A DNA stretch of 64,000 nucleotides from an uncultured Draconibacterium sp. (GCF_963676735.1 NZ_OY781464.1:2823001-2887000), one strand, 5' to 3'; shown: positions 9,678 through 19,143, numbered from the stretch's first letter. A program made the numbers and translations. Notes: a model not told the origin generated them from the letters alone.

Positions 9678-9705
9678 CTTCGGTCTTCCGTCTTCGGTCT
9701 TCCGT
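9678..9705. repeat. 14-bp tandem duplication between purB and the ABC exporter gene
   Basis: CTTCGGTCTTCCGT occurs twice back to back (9678-9691 and 9692-9705), just before the ATG of the next gene. It looks like a simple pyrimidine-rich duplication in the intergenic leader. Confidence 0.75.
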
Positions 9706-9715
9706 CTTTTTTCTC

Positions 9716-11539
9716 ATGAAAGACTTTTTAAAACTCATGAAACGATTTGTTCCGCCCTACCGGTGGAAAATCGTCATGAACATTATTTACAATATTTTGG
9801 GTGCATTGTTTGGAACCTTTTCGTTTGCCATGCTTATTCCGGCACTCGATATTTTATTTAAAACCAAAGAGTTAGTAGCCAACAAAGTTGAATGGGCCTT
9901 AACTGCAGATTCCATTACCCACAATGTAAATTATTACATCAGTACATTTATCGCCCGGCATGGCGAACAGGATGCTTTGCTGCTAATTGGTTTAATTTTA
10001 GTTATTGCCACCCTTTTTAAGGTGGGTTTTACCTACCTGGCCGATTTTGTGTTAATTGCCTTGCGTAACGGGGTAGTCTTTGATATTCGATCGCTTATTT
10101 ACAAGAAAATAATTGGCTTGCCACTGGGCTATTTCTCCGAAGAACGAAAAGGCGATATTATGGCCCGCATTACCAGCGACGTGCAGGAGGTGGAGAACTC
10201 CATTGCCAATTCGCTTGGCATGATGATAAAAAACCCAATTCTGATTATTGTATTCCTGAGTGTAATGATTTACATGAGCTGGTCGCTTACCTTGTTTGTG
10301 TTTATTATGTTGCCGGTTACCGGTTTAATTATCGGACGTATTGGCCGCAGCCTGAAACGCGTGTCAACCAAAGGCCAAAATAAACTGGGCGAAATTCTTT
10401 CTATTATTGAAGAAGACCTTTCGGGTTTACGTATCATAAAATCGTTTAATGCAGAAGAAAAGGCAATCAGACGCTTTCAAAACGAAAACCAGAATTACCG
10501 GTTAATTATGAACCGCCTGATGTGGCGACGCCACCTGGCACACCCGGCCAGCGAATTTCTGGGTACCATTGTTATTGTTATTGTTTTGTGGTATGGCGGT
10601 CGTATAATTCTTGGCGGAAACGACTCGTCGCTCTCCGCCTCGGAGTTTATTGGCTACATGGTATTTTTCTACGGTATTATTAATCCGGCCAAAGCATTTT
10701 CTACCGCACTTTACAGCGTTGAAAAAGGCCTGGCATCGATGCAACGAATTGACCATGTACTGGCTGCCGAACTAACAATTGTTGACAAAGCAGATGCAAA
10801 AGACATTGATTCGTTTAACCAAAACATTGTTTACCAGGATGTTAGTTTTGCATACGATAAAGCCAAAGTACTATCAAATGTTACCCTTACTATTCCGAAA
10901 GGAACAACGGTAGCACTGGTTGGATCGTCAGGAAGCGGAAAAACAACCATGGTAGATCTTTTGCCACGTTTTTGGGACATTAGCTCGGGCTCTGTTCTGG
11001 TAGACGGAACCGATATTCGCGACCTGAAACTGAAGTCGCTGCGCAACCTGATTGGCAATGTTAACCAGGAACCCATTCTTTTTAACGACACCATACGAAA
11101 CAACATCGCTTTTGGAGTTGAAAATGCCAGCGAAGAAGCCATTATACAGGCGGCAAAGATTGCCAATGCCCACGAGTTTATTTTGGCTACGGAAAATGGT
11201 TACGACACAAAAATTGGAGACCGTGGCGACAAATTATCAGGTGGCCAAAAACAACGCCTGTCAATTGCCAGGGCCATTTTACGAAACCCACCCATTTTGA
11301 TACTTGATGAAGCTACATCGGCATTGGATACCGAATCGGAGAAACTGGTTCAGGAAGCATTGGAAAACCTGATGAAAAACAGAACGTCGTTGGTAATTGC
11401 CCATCGCCTTTCAACCATAAAACATGCCGATTTAATCTGTGTACTTCATGAAGGGAAAATAGTGGAAAGCGGAACTCACCAGGAATTGATGGAATTAAAC
11501 GGACGGTATAAGAAACTGCACGGCATGCAAATGTTTTAA
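9716..11539 (+). CDS. MsbA-like ABC exporter (membrane and ATPase domains fused)
   Basis: This 607-aa half-transporter has an N-terminal six-helix exporter domain (residues ~20-320) and a C-terminal ATPase. The ATPase motifs are Walker A GSSGSGKTT (403-411), signature LSGGQKQR and Walker B ILILDEATSALD, with the His of IAHRLST as switch. By family, such proteins flip lipid A or other lipids across the inner membrane. In Bacteroidota this type is usually named MsbA or lipid A export protein, but the substrate is not shown by the sequence. The 3' end overlaps the convergent lutA-like gene by three bases. Confidence 0.9.
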   Translation: MKDFLKLMKRFVPPYRWKIVMNIIYNILGALFGTFSFAMLIPALDILFKTKELVANKVEWALTADSITHNVNYYISTFIARHGEQDALLLIGLILVIATLFKVGFTYLADFVLIALRNGVVFDIRSLIYKKIIGLPLGYFSEERKGDIMARITSDVQEVENSIANSLGMMIKNPILIIVFLSVMIYMSWSLTLFVFIMLPVTGLIIGRIGRSLKRVSTKGQNKLGEILSIIEEDLSGLRIIKSFNAEEKAIRRFQNENQNYRLIMNRLMWRRHLAHPASEFLGTIVIVIVLWYGGRIILGGNDSSLSASEFIGYMVFFYGIINPAKAFSTALYSVEKGLASMQRIDHVLAAELTIVDKADAKDIDSFNQNIVYQDVSFAYDKAKVLSNVTLTIPKGTTVALVGSSGSGKTTMVDLLPRFWDISSGSVLVDGTDIRDLKLKSLRNLIGNVNQEPILFNDTIRNNIAFGVENASEEAIIQAAKIANAHEFILATENGYDTKIGDRGDKLSGGQKQRLSIARAILRNPPILILDEATSALDTESEKLVQEALENLMKNRTSLVIAHRLSTIKHADLICVLHEGKIVESGTHQELMELNGRYKKLHGMQMF

Positions 11540-12264
11540 GCCTGGCGCTTATGTATTAAAACATCTACAAGGTGAATGGTTTTTATGGGCAGTTTTTGTT
11601 TATCAATGTAGGCCTGCATATTCATCAGGCACGATGCTTCGGTTGAAACAATATACTCGGCTCCTGTTTGAAGTGCATGTTCCACCTTCTGCTCGGTCAT
11701 TGCAGTAGAAATATGATGAAATTTGGCTGCAAAAGTACCACCAAAGCCGCAACAGGAATCCAGCTCATCCATTTCAATTAATTCCAGTCCCCGTACTTCT
11801 TTCAGCAGTTTTCGGGGTTCTTCGTTAATTCCGTATTCGCGCAAGCCTGCACACGAATCGTGAAAAGTTACTTTGTGATTAAAAACAGCACCAACATTGG
11901 TAACCTTCAAATGATTTACCATAAAATCGGAAAACTCAAAAACACGTTTTCTTATTTTATTGCTTTTATGTAACAGCTCCTCTTCTTCTTCAAACAATTT
12001 ATGGTAATAATTTCGGATAAAACCGGTGCATGAAGCAGAAGGTGCCACCACAATATTTGCCATCTCAAAATCGGCAAGAAATTTTGAGGCCACTGTTTTG
12101 GCTTCTTTCCAATAGCCACTGTTAAAGGCCGGTTGGCCACAACAGGTTTGTTTCGGATTGTACTTTACATCGCAACCCGTCTTTTTTAGCAGATTTACAA
12201 AGTTCAGGGCCGTATCGGGGTAAAACTGATCGATAAAACAAGGTATAAATACATCGATTTGCAT
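11536..12264 (-). CDS. (Fe-S)-binding protein, LutA/CCG-domain family
   Basis: The 242-aa protein has two cysteine-rich CCG repeats: PKQTCCGQPAF with its distal partner, and DSCAGLREYG ... LDSCCGFGGTFA. This is the pattern of LutA and of the C-terminal part of glycolate oxidase GlcF and heterodisulfide reductase subunits. LutA works with LutB and LutC to oxidise L-lactate, but neither gene is adjacent here, so the partner is either elsewhere or different. Its stop codon overlaps that of the convergent ABC exporter gene (shared bases 11537-11538). Confidence 0.85.
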   Translation of the reverse strand: MQIDVFIPCFIDQFYPDTALNFVNLLKKTGCDVKYNPKQTCCGQPAFNSGYWKEAKTVASKFLADFEMANIVVAPSASCTGFIRNYYHKLFEEEEELLHKSNKIRKRVFEFSDFMVNHLKVTNVGAVFNHKVTFHDSCAGLREYGINEEPRKLLKEVRGLELIEMDELDSCCGFGGTFAAKFHHISTAMTEQKVEHALQTGAEYIVSTEASCLMNMQAYIDKQKLPIKTIHLVDVLIHKRQA

Positions 12265-12327
12265 GGACTCTAATTTGTGGTTAAAATAACACTATTCAAT
12301 TGAATTATCCGATTTTGCCAAAAGAAT

Positions 12328-12361
12328 AAAATAAAAAAGGCCTTACTTACGTAAGACCTTT
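12328..12361 (-). terminator. Terminator downstream of tRNA-Trp
   Basis: AAAGGCCTTAC (12336-12346) pairs with GTAAGACCTTT (12351-12361) with one C-A mismatch. On the minus strand the hairpin is followed by a T-rich run, directly downstream of the tRNA. Confidence 0.75.
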
Positions 12362-12371
12362 GTGCTTTCAG

Positions 12372-12444
12372 CACGGGAGGAGAGACTCGAACTCCCGACA
12401 CCTGGTTTTGGAGACCAGTGCTCTGCCAACTGAGCTACACCCGT
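12372..12444 (-). tRNA. tRNA-Trp (anticodon CCA)
   Basis: Read on the minus strand, this 73-base stretch folds as a cloverleaf. The anticodon stem CTGGT/ACCAG encloses the loop CTCCAAA, giving anticodon CCA. The T-arm is GGGAG-TTCGAGT-CTCTC, and the acceptor stem is ACGGGTG with CTCCCGT (one T-T mismatch). No CCA end is encoded. A -7 box lies 18 bases upstream and a terminator lies just downstream, so it is an independent unit. Confidence 0.95.
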
Positions 12445-12461
12445 GTTTCATTTTGCGAGTG

Positions 12462-12469
12462 CAAATATA
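12462..12469 (-). promoter_or_regulatory. -7 promoter box of tRNA-Trp
   Basis: On the minus strand this reads TATATTTG, a perfect TAnnTTTG, 18 bases before the mature tRNA 5' end. It is an internal reference for what a strong promoter looks like in this genome. Confidence 0.75.
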
Positions 12470-12595
12470 GTAATTCAATTCAAATTACCTAAAACACTCC
12501 TATAAATTATTGCAAAATACGATGTCTTTGCATTTCTGCTTAAAAAAAATGTAAATCCGCAGCAGTTGATAAGAAGATTAATGAAAAAGAAATAA

Positions 12596-13609
12596 CTAGG
12601 TAGAACCACCAATTACCAATTTCCCATCAATATAAAAAACCTGTGGCTCTTTGCGAACGTACGATTCCTTATTTATTTGTTCAAAAAGAATCTCTGCTGA
12701 TTTCCGACCGATTTCAGTTCCCATTGGTTCAATAACCGAAAGTGGTGGATTATACATACTTCGAAAGGGTTCTTCGCAGAAACCTATTACGGATATTTCT
12801 TCAGGTATCTGCAAATTCTTTTTATGTATACCTCGCATTATACCGGTCATGGTAAGGTCGCTAATGGCAAAAATACCATCAGGCGGATTGTCCATCTCAA
12901 GTAACCGAAGTGTTTCCTGTTCTGCTTCGTCAGGAGTTTCACAAGAAATAACCAACTCGTCTTTTACAGGAATCCCCTTTTCTTGCAAAGCCATTTTATA
13001 ACCCCGTAAACGATTTGTACTAATTAAAAGATTTAAGTTCCCGGTACAAATGGCAACTCGTTGTTTCCCTTTTTCAAGCAGGTGTTTAACAGCGTTGTAT
13101 GCTGCAGTAATATCATCAACCAACACGTTGTCGGCTTTTACGTTATTTACAAGTCTATCCCAAAAAACAAGAGGCATACCCATATCTATAATTTTCTGAA
13201 AATGGTCGAAGTTTTTAGTCTTTCTCGACACCGAAACTAAGATTCCCTCCACATTGTTGGCAATAAGTATATCCAGGTTTTCCAGCTCACGTTCGTATGA
13301 TTCGTTTGATTGCAATATAAGTAGGTTATAACCTTTGGCACGCACAACTTCCTCTATTCCCTGAATAACAGATGGAAAAAAGAAATAAGAAATTTGGGGC
13401 ACAATTAAACCAATTACCTGGCTTTTTTTATGACGTAAAGAAGAAGCAACAAGGTTAGGTTTGTAGTTTAAACTTTCAGCCACCTTTTTTACGGCATCCT
13501 TTGTTGCCTGGCTAATATCAGGATGATCTTTAAGTGCCCTGCTAACAGTTGACTTTGATAAACCGAGAAGACTTGCTATGTCTTTTATCGTCACTGGAGA
13601 ACCTTTCAT
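12596..13609 (-). CDS. LacI-family transcriptional regulator of the adjacent sugar locus
   Basis: This 337-aa repressor has an N-terminal LacI helix-turn-helix (TIKDIASLLGLSKSTVSRAL, residues ~7-26), the hinge helix near PNLVASSLR, and a periplasmic-binding-protein-like effector domain (IGLIVPQISYFFFPSVIQGI onward). It is divergent from the TonB receptor/kinase/phosphorylase/transporter genes and should sense a sugar from that pathway (inference). Two adjacent 12-bp palindromes of LacI type lie between them and overlap the region of its own promoter, which suggests autoregulation. The ATG at 13609 puts the HTH at the usual position. Confidence 0.92.
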   Translation of the reverse strand: MKGSPVTIKDIASLLGLSKSTVSRALKDHPDISQATKDAVKKVAESLNYKPNLVASSLRHKKSQVIGLIVPQISYFFFPSVIQGIEEVVRAKGYNLLILQSNESYERELENLDILIANNVEGILVSVSRKTKNFDHFQKIIDMGMPLVFWDRLVNNVKADNVLVDDITAAYNAVKHLLEKGKQRVAICTGNLNLLISTNRLRGYKMALQEKGIPVKDELVISCETPDEAEQETLRLLEMDNPPDGIFAISDLTMTGIMRGIHKKNLQIPEEISVIGFCEEPFRSMYNPPLSVIEPMGTEIGRKSAEILFEQINKESYVRKEPQVFYIDGKLVIGGST

Positions 13610-13719
13610 ACCTCAAATGTTGTTTTGTTAATTTTCCTCTTAAAGGTAATATTTTACGCTAAAGAGAACCTATGGAGTTTTCTAAACTATTCAAATTCCA
13701 ACAACCAAAAATAAAATAA

Positions 13720-13727
13720 CAAAGTTA
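13720..13727 (-). promoter_or_regulatory. Probable -7 box of the lacI-type gene
   Basis: On the minus strand this reads TAACTTTG. The double palindrome (13734-13757) lies immediately upstream, in the -7 to -33 region, so bound repressor would block this promoter. Confidence 0.5.
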
Positions 13728-13733
13728 TTAACT

Positions 13734-13757
13734 GCAACCGGTTGCGCAACCGGTTGC
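13734..13757. promoter_or_regulatory. Double LacI-type operator
   Basis: Two perfect, directly abutting copies of the palindrome GCAACCGGTTGC occupy 13734-13745 and 13746-13757, and the junction itself is palindromic. A central CCGG or CG inside a GCAAnnnnTTGC frame is typical of LacI/CcpA-family sites. The position between divergent lacI and TonB-receptor genes makes the adjacent regulator the likely binder. Confidence 0.85.
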
Positions 13758-13814
13758 ACCCACAACTCGCTCTACAACAGCTTTTTATACTTGTTTTTTA
13801 TTTTGATTTTACGT

Positions 13815-13822
13815 TAACTTTG
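13815..13822 (+). promoter_or_regulatory. Probable -7 box of the TonB receptor operon
   Basis: TAACTTTG matches TAnnTTTG. The operator ends 57 bases upstream, beyond the expected -33 region, so control may be by looping, activation or through the divergent promoter rather than simple blocking. Confidence 0.5.
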
Positions 13823-13898
13823 CTGTGTGAGAAAAATACTTTTTGAGACGAAACTCATAATTTTTTTTGATTATTTATTCAAACTTAAATTATACATC

Positions 13899-16556
13899 AT
13901 GAAAAAGACAGCTTTAATTCTGGCATTATTTTGCTTCTATTCGTTTGCATCGTTTGCACAAAAAGCAACATTAAAAGGAACTATCCTTGATAATAGTAAC
14001 GACGAGCCTTTGGTTGGCGCAACAGTACTAATAAAAGGAACTACTATTGGAACCATTACAAACTTTGATGGGATTTATGAATTACCTAATATTGATGAAG
14101 GCACACATACCATTGTATTTTCATTTATTGGATACTCTCCAGTTGAGAAAGAAATTTCATTTACTGCCGATGAAGTAATTACTCAAGATATAAAATTGGG
14201 TGCCGACTTAATAGGTTTGGATGAAGTAGTAGTTACAGGTGTTGTAAATCAGAAATCAGCACTGGAATCGAGTGTTGCAATGACAACTATCAAACCTAAG
14301 TTCATGAAGGAATTTGGTGCAGTTACCACTGCTGAGATGTTTAAAGCCATCCCGGGTATACGTTCAGAGTCTTCCGGTGGCGAAGGAAATGCTAACATTG
14401 CAGTGCGCGGGGTACCAGTTGCATCCGGAGGTTCTAAATTCCTACAGTTACACGAAGATGGCTTACCCATTCTTCAATTCGGAGATATTTCGTTCGGTAA
14501 CGCCGATATATTTTTACGTGCCGACCAAACGGTTAAACGTGTTGAAGCAATAAAAGGAGGTAGCGCATCTACTTTTGCAAGTAACTCACCTGCGGGTATT
14601 ATTAACTTTATAAGTAAAACAGGCGATATTGCAGGAGGTAGTATAGGAACAACTTTCGGTGTTGACTACAACACTTTCCGTACCGATTTTGAATATGGTT
14701 CGCCAATTGGTGATGACTTAAAATTTCATATTGGTGGATTCTTCCGTCAGGGAACCGGCCCTCGCGACCCTGGTTATACGGCAAACTACGGTGGCCAAAT
14801 AAAAGCCAATATCACAAAACAGTTCGAAAAAGGTTATGCGCGTGTTTATTTCAAATACTTAAATGACAGGGCAATTAGTTATATGCCCATGCCTGTACAG
14901 GTAACAGGTACCGCCGATGACCCAACCTACAACTCAATTCCTGGTTTCGATTTAAAACATGGAACATTGCAAAGCGCTGGATTTCAATTGGTGCACGGAG
15001 TAGATGGACAAGGAAATGCGCGTACCAGTAATATTTCGGAAGGAATGCATCCTGTTTCTACTGCGGTTGGTGGCGAGTTCTCTTTTGAAATTGGTGATGG
15101 CTGGAACTTAAAAGAAAAGTTTAGAATGGCACTTACCAAAGGAACATTCAATTCTCCTTTCCCTGCACAAGTTGGAGCAGCCGACGATATTGCCCAAAGT
15201 ATTGCAGGTGGCGACTACACCTTAAGCTATGCAAACGGAGCCAATGCTGGTGTGCCGTTAAGTGCAAGCGAAATTCAAAACCTAAATGGCAATGGATTAC
15301 TAATGCGTATTCATTTATTTGATACAGAAATGAATAACCTGAATAACTTTACCAACGATGTTTACCTTACCAAGTCGTTCGACAAAGTAAAAGTTACTCT
15401 GGGTTACTATAAAGCCTACCAAAAAATTGCAATGACATGGTTATGGCAATCATTCCTTACCGATGTAAGCTCAGCAGCTGGCCCACGCTTAATGGATATT
15501 ACCGCCAATGACGGTTCGTTTGCCAGCGAAAATGGATTGATTTCTCACGGAACACCATACTGGGGAAACGTAACGCGTGGGTACGATGTTGGGTACGACA
15601 TTGATGCACCTTATGCCAATATGGAATTTGAAGTTTCAAAAAAATTAAATGTTGATGCCAGTCTTCGCTATGATTTTGGTTCGGCTAACGGATATTACCT
15701 GGACAAATACACTTCAGCAATTGATGTAAACAAAGATGGCGTAATTTCTTCGGTAGAAGAAGAAGTGCCTGTATTGGATAATGGAAATCCAAAGGTAGTT
15801 GATTACGATTTTGATTATCTTTCATATTCAGTAGGCGCGAATTATAAAATAGATAAAGACAAGGCAGTTTATGCTCGCTACAGCAAAGGTGGGCGCGCAA
15901 ATGCCGACCGCTTACTGTATACTCCGTTTTTAACTGAAGAAGGCGGTACCATTGAAGGCCTTTCAGCAGATAAGATTAGCCAGGCAGAACTTGGGTACAA
16001 ATACAAATCGCCAAAAGTTGGTCTTATTGCTACAGGTTTTTACACCAAAATTAACGAGCAGAACGAAGAATTCGGACGTGCCATTAATAAAGAATTTCGC
16101 ACAATGGGTGTTGAACTGGAACTTGTTGCTCAATTAGGGAAACTGAATATTACTTCGGGGGCAACATACACGAACGCCGAAATTTTGAAAAGTATAAATG
16201 AAGGTGAAGAAGGAAACGTTCCCCGCAGAGTGCCTGATTTACTTTACAACATAAATCCATCGTATCCGCTCTTAAAAGGGAAATTGGTACTTGGTTGTAG
16301 TTTAGTAGGCACAACAAAGGTTTATGCACAAGATGATAATGCAATTACCCTACCTGCTTATGCGTATTTGAATACATTCTTATCGTATCAAATTGTGAAA
16401 GGTCTTACTTTCCGTGCCAATGTAAACAATATTACAAACAGCCTTGGATTTACCGAAATGGAAGGCGATGCATTCACAGTTAACAGCACTAATTATATGC
16501 GTGCCCGTCCAATTACAGGTAGAGCAACAACTGTTTCATTATCATATAATTTTTAG
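13899..16556 (+). CDS. TonB-dependent receptor with carboxypeptidase-regulatory-like N-domain
   Basis: This outer-membrane receptor imports a large or scarce substrate using TonB energy. The ATG at 13899 starts a signal peptide (MKKTALILALFCFYSFASFA); the open frame runs 24 codons further upstream but without sense. A carboxypeptidase-regulatory-like beta-sandwich follows (KGTILDNSNDEPLVGATVL). Next are the plug (DEVVVTG, then IRGV-like NIAVRGVPVASGG and EAIKGGSASTFASNSPAGIINF) and a barrel ending in the aromatic residue of LSYNF. No SusD partner is encoded beside it, unlike a classic polysaccharide locus. With the cytosolic phosphorylase and MFS genes downstream, a small glycoside is the likely cargo (inference). 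Confidence 0.9.
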   Translation: MKKTALILALFCFYSFASFAQKATLKGTILDNSNDEPLVGATVLIKGTTIGTITNFDGIYELPNIDEGTHTIVFSFIGYSPVEKEISFTADEVITQDIKLGADLIGLDEVVVTGVVNQKSALESSVAMTTIKPKFMKEFGAVTTAEMFKAIPGIRSESSGGEGNANIAVRGVPVASGGSKFLQLHEDGLPILQFGDISFGNADIFLRADQTVKRVEAIKGGSASTFASNSPAGIINFISKTGDIAGGSIGTTFGVDYNTFRTDFEYGSPIGDDLKFHIGGFFRQGTGPRDPGYTANYGGQIKANITKQFEKGYARVYFKYLNDRAISYMPMPVQVTGTADDPTYNSIPGFDLKHGTLQSAGFQLVHGVDGQGNARTSNISEGMHPVSTAVGGEFSFEIGDGWNLKEKFRMALTKGTFNSPFPAQVGAADDIAQSIAGGDYTLSYANGANAGVPLSASEIQNLNGNGLLMRIHLFDTEMNNLNNFTNDVYLTKSFDKVKVTLGYYKAYQKIAMTWLWQSFLTDVSSAAGPRLMDITANDGSFASENGLISHGTPYWGNVTRGYDVGYDIDAPYANMEFEVSKKLNVDASLRYDFGSANGYYLDKYTSAIDVNKDGVISSVEEEVPVLDNGNPKVVDYDFDYLSYSVGANYKIDKDKAVYARYSKGGRANADRLLYTPFLTEEGGTIEGLSADKISQAELGYKYKSPKVGLIATGFYTKINEQNEEFGRAINKEFRTMGVELELVAQLGKLNITSGATYTNAEILKSINEGEEGNVPRRVPDLLYNINPSYPLLKGKLVLGCSLVGTTKVYAQDDNAITLPAYAYLNTFLSYQIVKGLTFRANVNNITNSLGFTEMEGDAFTVNSTNYMRARPITGRATTVSLSYNF

Positions 16557-16575
16557 TCTGGTTTAGAATAAAAGC

Positions 16576-16608
16576 AATAGGAAGCCGGTAAAGCACTGGT
16601 TTCCTATT
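16576..16608 (+). terminator. Intercistronic hairpin after the TonB receptor
   Basis: AATAGGAAGCC (16576-16586) pairs with GGTTTCCTATT (16598-16608). The following T run is short and displaced by six bases, so this may be a weak terminator or an RNA-stability hairpin that lowers expression of the downstream enzymes relative to the receptor. Confidence 0.6.
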
Positions 16609-16661
16609 CAACTCTTTTTAAAGATTGACATTTAAAATAACCCAAAGTAAAATTGATATTT

Positions 16662-17294
16662 ATGAATCCTCACGAAAGAGCAGCCAGTATAATAATTCCG
16701 AAAATAATTGACCAGATTAAAACAATACAAAGACGCTATATTATGTCTATTGCCGGAGAAAGCGGATGCGGGAAAACGGAAACCGGGAAAGCACTGTTAC
16801 AAGAGCTCGAAAAAGCTGGTTTAAAAGCATTGGTTTTAGGACAAGACAATTACTTCTTTTTGCCTCCTTTAGCAAATGATGCACAGCGAAAAGCAGATCC
16901 AACCTGGCTAGGGCCAAGAAAAGAAGTAAACCTAAGATTAATGGAAAAAAACCTTACAGAAGCCATTAATGGAGCAGAAATGATTATGGTCCCTCATATT
17001 GAATACGACACAAACAAAGAAACGTTTAATTCAGTAGATATTAAAAATGTAAAAGTGATAATTGCCGAAGGCACCTATACATCGTTGTTAAAAAATGTGG
17101 ATGCTAAAATATTTGTTGATGCTGATTACCACGACACCTTAAAATACCGTAAATTACGAAACCGTGGCAACGAAGTTAACGACCCTTTTGTTGAAGGAAT
17201 TCTGGAAACCGAACATAAAATTATTGCAGGCCACATTTTCCTGGCAGACTTTGTTATCACAAAAGATTACGAAGTAATTTCCAACAATTTATAA
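16662..17294 (+). CDS. P-loop kinase of the uridine kinase/phosphoribulokinase type
   Basis: This ~210-aa protein has a Walker A motif SIAGESGCGKTETGKALL near residue 30, a DNYFF segment like the substrate loop of uridine kinases (LGQDNYFFLPP), and the late EGTYTSLL and RKLRNRG segments of that fold. The ATG at 16662 is preferred to the TTG at 16653. True uridine kinases have somewhat different substrate residues. In this operon, between a receptor and a GH13_18 phosphorylase, a role in phosphorylating the acceptor released by phosphorolysis (for example fructose or glycerate) is more attractive than nucleoside salvage. That is inference from context only. Confidence 0.75.
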   Translation: MNPHERAASIIIPKIIDQIKTIQRRYIMSIAGESGCGKTETGKALLQELEKAGLKALVLGQDNYFFLPPLANDAQRKADPTWLGPRKEVNLRLMEKNLTEAINGAEMIMVPHIEYDTNKETFNSVDIKNVKVIIAEGTYTSLLKNVDAKIFVDADYHDTLKYRKLRNRGNEVNDPFVEGILETEHKIIAGHIFLADFVITKDYEVISNNL

Positions 17295-17427
17295 AGAAGC
17301 ACTTGAAAGCAAGAAACAGGTAGCACGATTCTAAGATGAAACGAGCATAATAAAAACTCTCCTAATACACAGGAGAATGATTGTGCGAGTTACATGAGTC
17401 ACCATTAAAATAAACAATTCTAGACGA

Positions 17428-19143
17428 ATGAAAAGCAATACTAAAATACCGATAAATTCAGGCCCAATGCTAAATGCATACCCCGATAGTATTGGGGGAA
17501 AATTGGGAGATATTGTTACGTTTCTTCAAACTCCCCAATTGAAAAATGTATTTCAGTCATTCTATATTTTGCCTAGTGTTTTTAATACCGATCTCGATCG
17601 TGGATTTTCTGTAATCGACTACGAATTGAATGAACAGTTTGCCTCGCAGGAAGATTTGCAGCACTTAAATGAATTAGATATTTCGCTTAAATTCGACTTC
17701 GTTTTAAACCACTCTTCTGTTTTATCTCCACAGTTTCAAGATGTTCTAAAAAATGGTCGGAATTCGAAATACCAAGAGTTCTTTATTCAATGGAATAAGT
17801 TTTGGGAAGGCTATGGTGAAATGACAGAGGAAGGTTACATTCAACCTGATGAAGAGTACATCAAAGACATGTTTTTCAGGAAGCCGGGATTACCAATTCT
17901 AAAGGTTCGAATGCCCGATGGGACAGAAGTTCCCTATTGGAATACTTTCTATCAGAAGGTAGATTACGATGCAATTGATACCAGAGACCTTATGCTTACA
18001 ATTGACATGCAATATTCCACTGCCGAAAAACTGGCAGACTTAGTAAATAATGCAATTAATAGCGGCCAAACACCTGCAGAAATTGAATTTGGGAAGTTCG
18101 AGCGTTTTCGGGAGAAAGTGATTAATTTGTTAGAATCGCGAAGGAAATACCTTGGACAAATGGATTTAAACATAAAATCTCCTTTGGTATGGGAATTTTA
18201 TGAAAACACGTTAAAAAAGCTTGCAGAGTATGGCGCAAAAATAGTGCGGCTCGATGCTTTTGCATATGCTCCGAAAGAACCGGGTTCGCAGAACTTTCTT
18301 AACGATCCCGGAACATGGGATTTGTTGGAAAGAGTTAGACTTCTTGCTGAAAAATATGGCTTAACCCTTTTGCCTGAAATACATTCTAAATACGAAGAAA
18401 AAATACACGAGAAAATTTCTAAAAAAGGCTATCTTACTTACGATTTTTTCTTGCCCGGATTACTTATTGATGCATTGGAACGAAATACAAACGAGATTTT
18501 GGTGAAATGGATAAACGAAATCCGTGAAAAAGAATTAAAGGTTGTAAACATGCTGGGGTGTCACGATGGTATTCCTTTACTTGATTTAAAAGGGCTTGTG
18601 GCCGATGAGCAAATTCAATTGCTAATTGATACGGTTGTTAAACGTGGTGGTTATGTGAAAGACCTCCACGGCAAAAAGAACATGTATTACCAGGTAAATG
18701 CAACCTATTACAGTGCTTTGGGTGAAGACGACAGAAAACTGCTTTTAGCCCGTGCTATTCAGATATTTATGCCAGGAAAACCACAGGTTTGGTACCTCGA
18801 TTTACTTGCCGGTAAAAACGACCACGCCGGAGTTGAAAAAGCAGGCCCCGGAGGTCACAAGGAAATTAACAGAACCAATCTGGGGCTGGAGCAGGCTTTA
18901 TCCAGTTTGAAAAAGGACGTTGTAAAGAAACAACTTGAGCTGTTAAAATTCAGAAATACTTTTCCGGCATTTGGATTCGATGCCAAATTAGAAATTATCG
19001 AATCGGAAGTTGAGATTTTAAAATTAGAATGGCAGAATAATGCATATACTGCATCATTGGAGGCGAATTTGAAAGATTATTCTTTTTCGATTTCTGCAAA
19101 AGATGAAAATAATGTTGAAATGTATAGCTTCAACCAAAAATAA
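17428..19143 (+). CDS. GH13_18 sugar phosphorylase (sucrose phosphorylase-like)
   Basis: This retaining alpha-glucoside phosphorylase of glycoside hydrolase family 13 uses phosphate to release glucose 1-phosphate. The catalytic residues are visible: nucleophile Asp276 in VRLDAFAY, acid/base Glu317 in PEIHSKY, and transition-state stabiliser Asp380 in LGCHDGI. The C-terminal NATYYSAL and PQVWYLDLLAGKND stretches match sucrose phosphorylases. At 571 aa it is longer than the ~500-aa bifidobacterial enzymes. Subfamily members act on sucrose, sucrose 6F-phosphate, glucosylglycerate or glucosylglycerol, and I cannot tell which here. There is no signal peptide, so it is cytosolic and would use sugar brought in by the MFS protein. 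Confidence 0.88.
   Translation: MKSNTKIPINSGPMLNAYPDSIGGKLGDIVTFLQTPQLKNVFQSFYILPSVFNTDLDRGFSVIDYELNEQFASQEDLQHLNELDISLKFDFVLNHSSVLSPQFQDVLKNGRNSKYQEFFIQWNKFWEGYGEMTEEGYIQPDEEYIKDMFFRKPGLPILKVRMPDGTEVPYWNTFYQKVDYDAIDTRDLMLTIDMQYSTAEKLADLVNNAINSGQTPAEIEFGKFERFREKVINLLESRRKYLGQMDLNIKSPLVWEFYENTLKKLAEYGAKIVRLDAFAYAPKEPGSQNFLNDPGTWDLLERVRLLAEKYGLTLLPEIHSKYEEKIHEKISKKGYLTYDFFLPGLLIDALERNTNEILVKWINEIREKELKVVNMLGCHDGIPLLDLKGLVADEQIQLLIDTVVKRGGYVKDLHGKKNMYYQVNATYYSALGEDDRKLLLARAIQIFMPGKPQVWYLDLLAGKNDHAGVEKAGPGGHKEINRTNLGLEQALSSLKKDVVKKQLELLKFRNTFPAFGFDAKLEIIESEVEILKLEWQNNAYTASLEANLKDYSFSISAKDENNVEMYSFNQK

Noticed and set aside
9678..9705. Regulatory repeat or mobile-element end before the ABC exporter gene
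   Set aside because: Only a two-copy 14-base duplication with no inverted ends or target duplication. A loosely similar CTTC/CCGG string near 53,410 is too weak to link.
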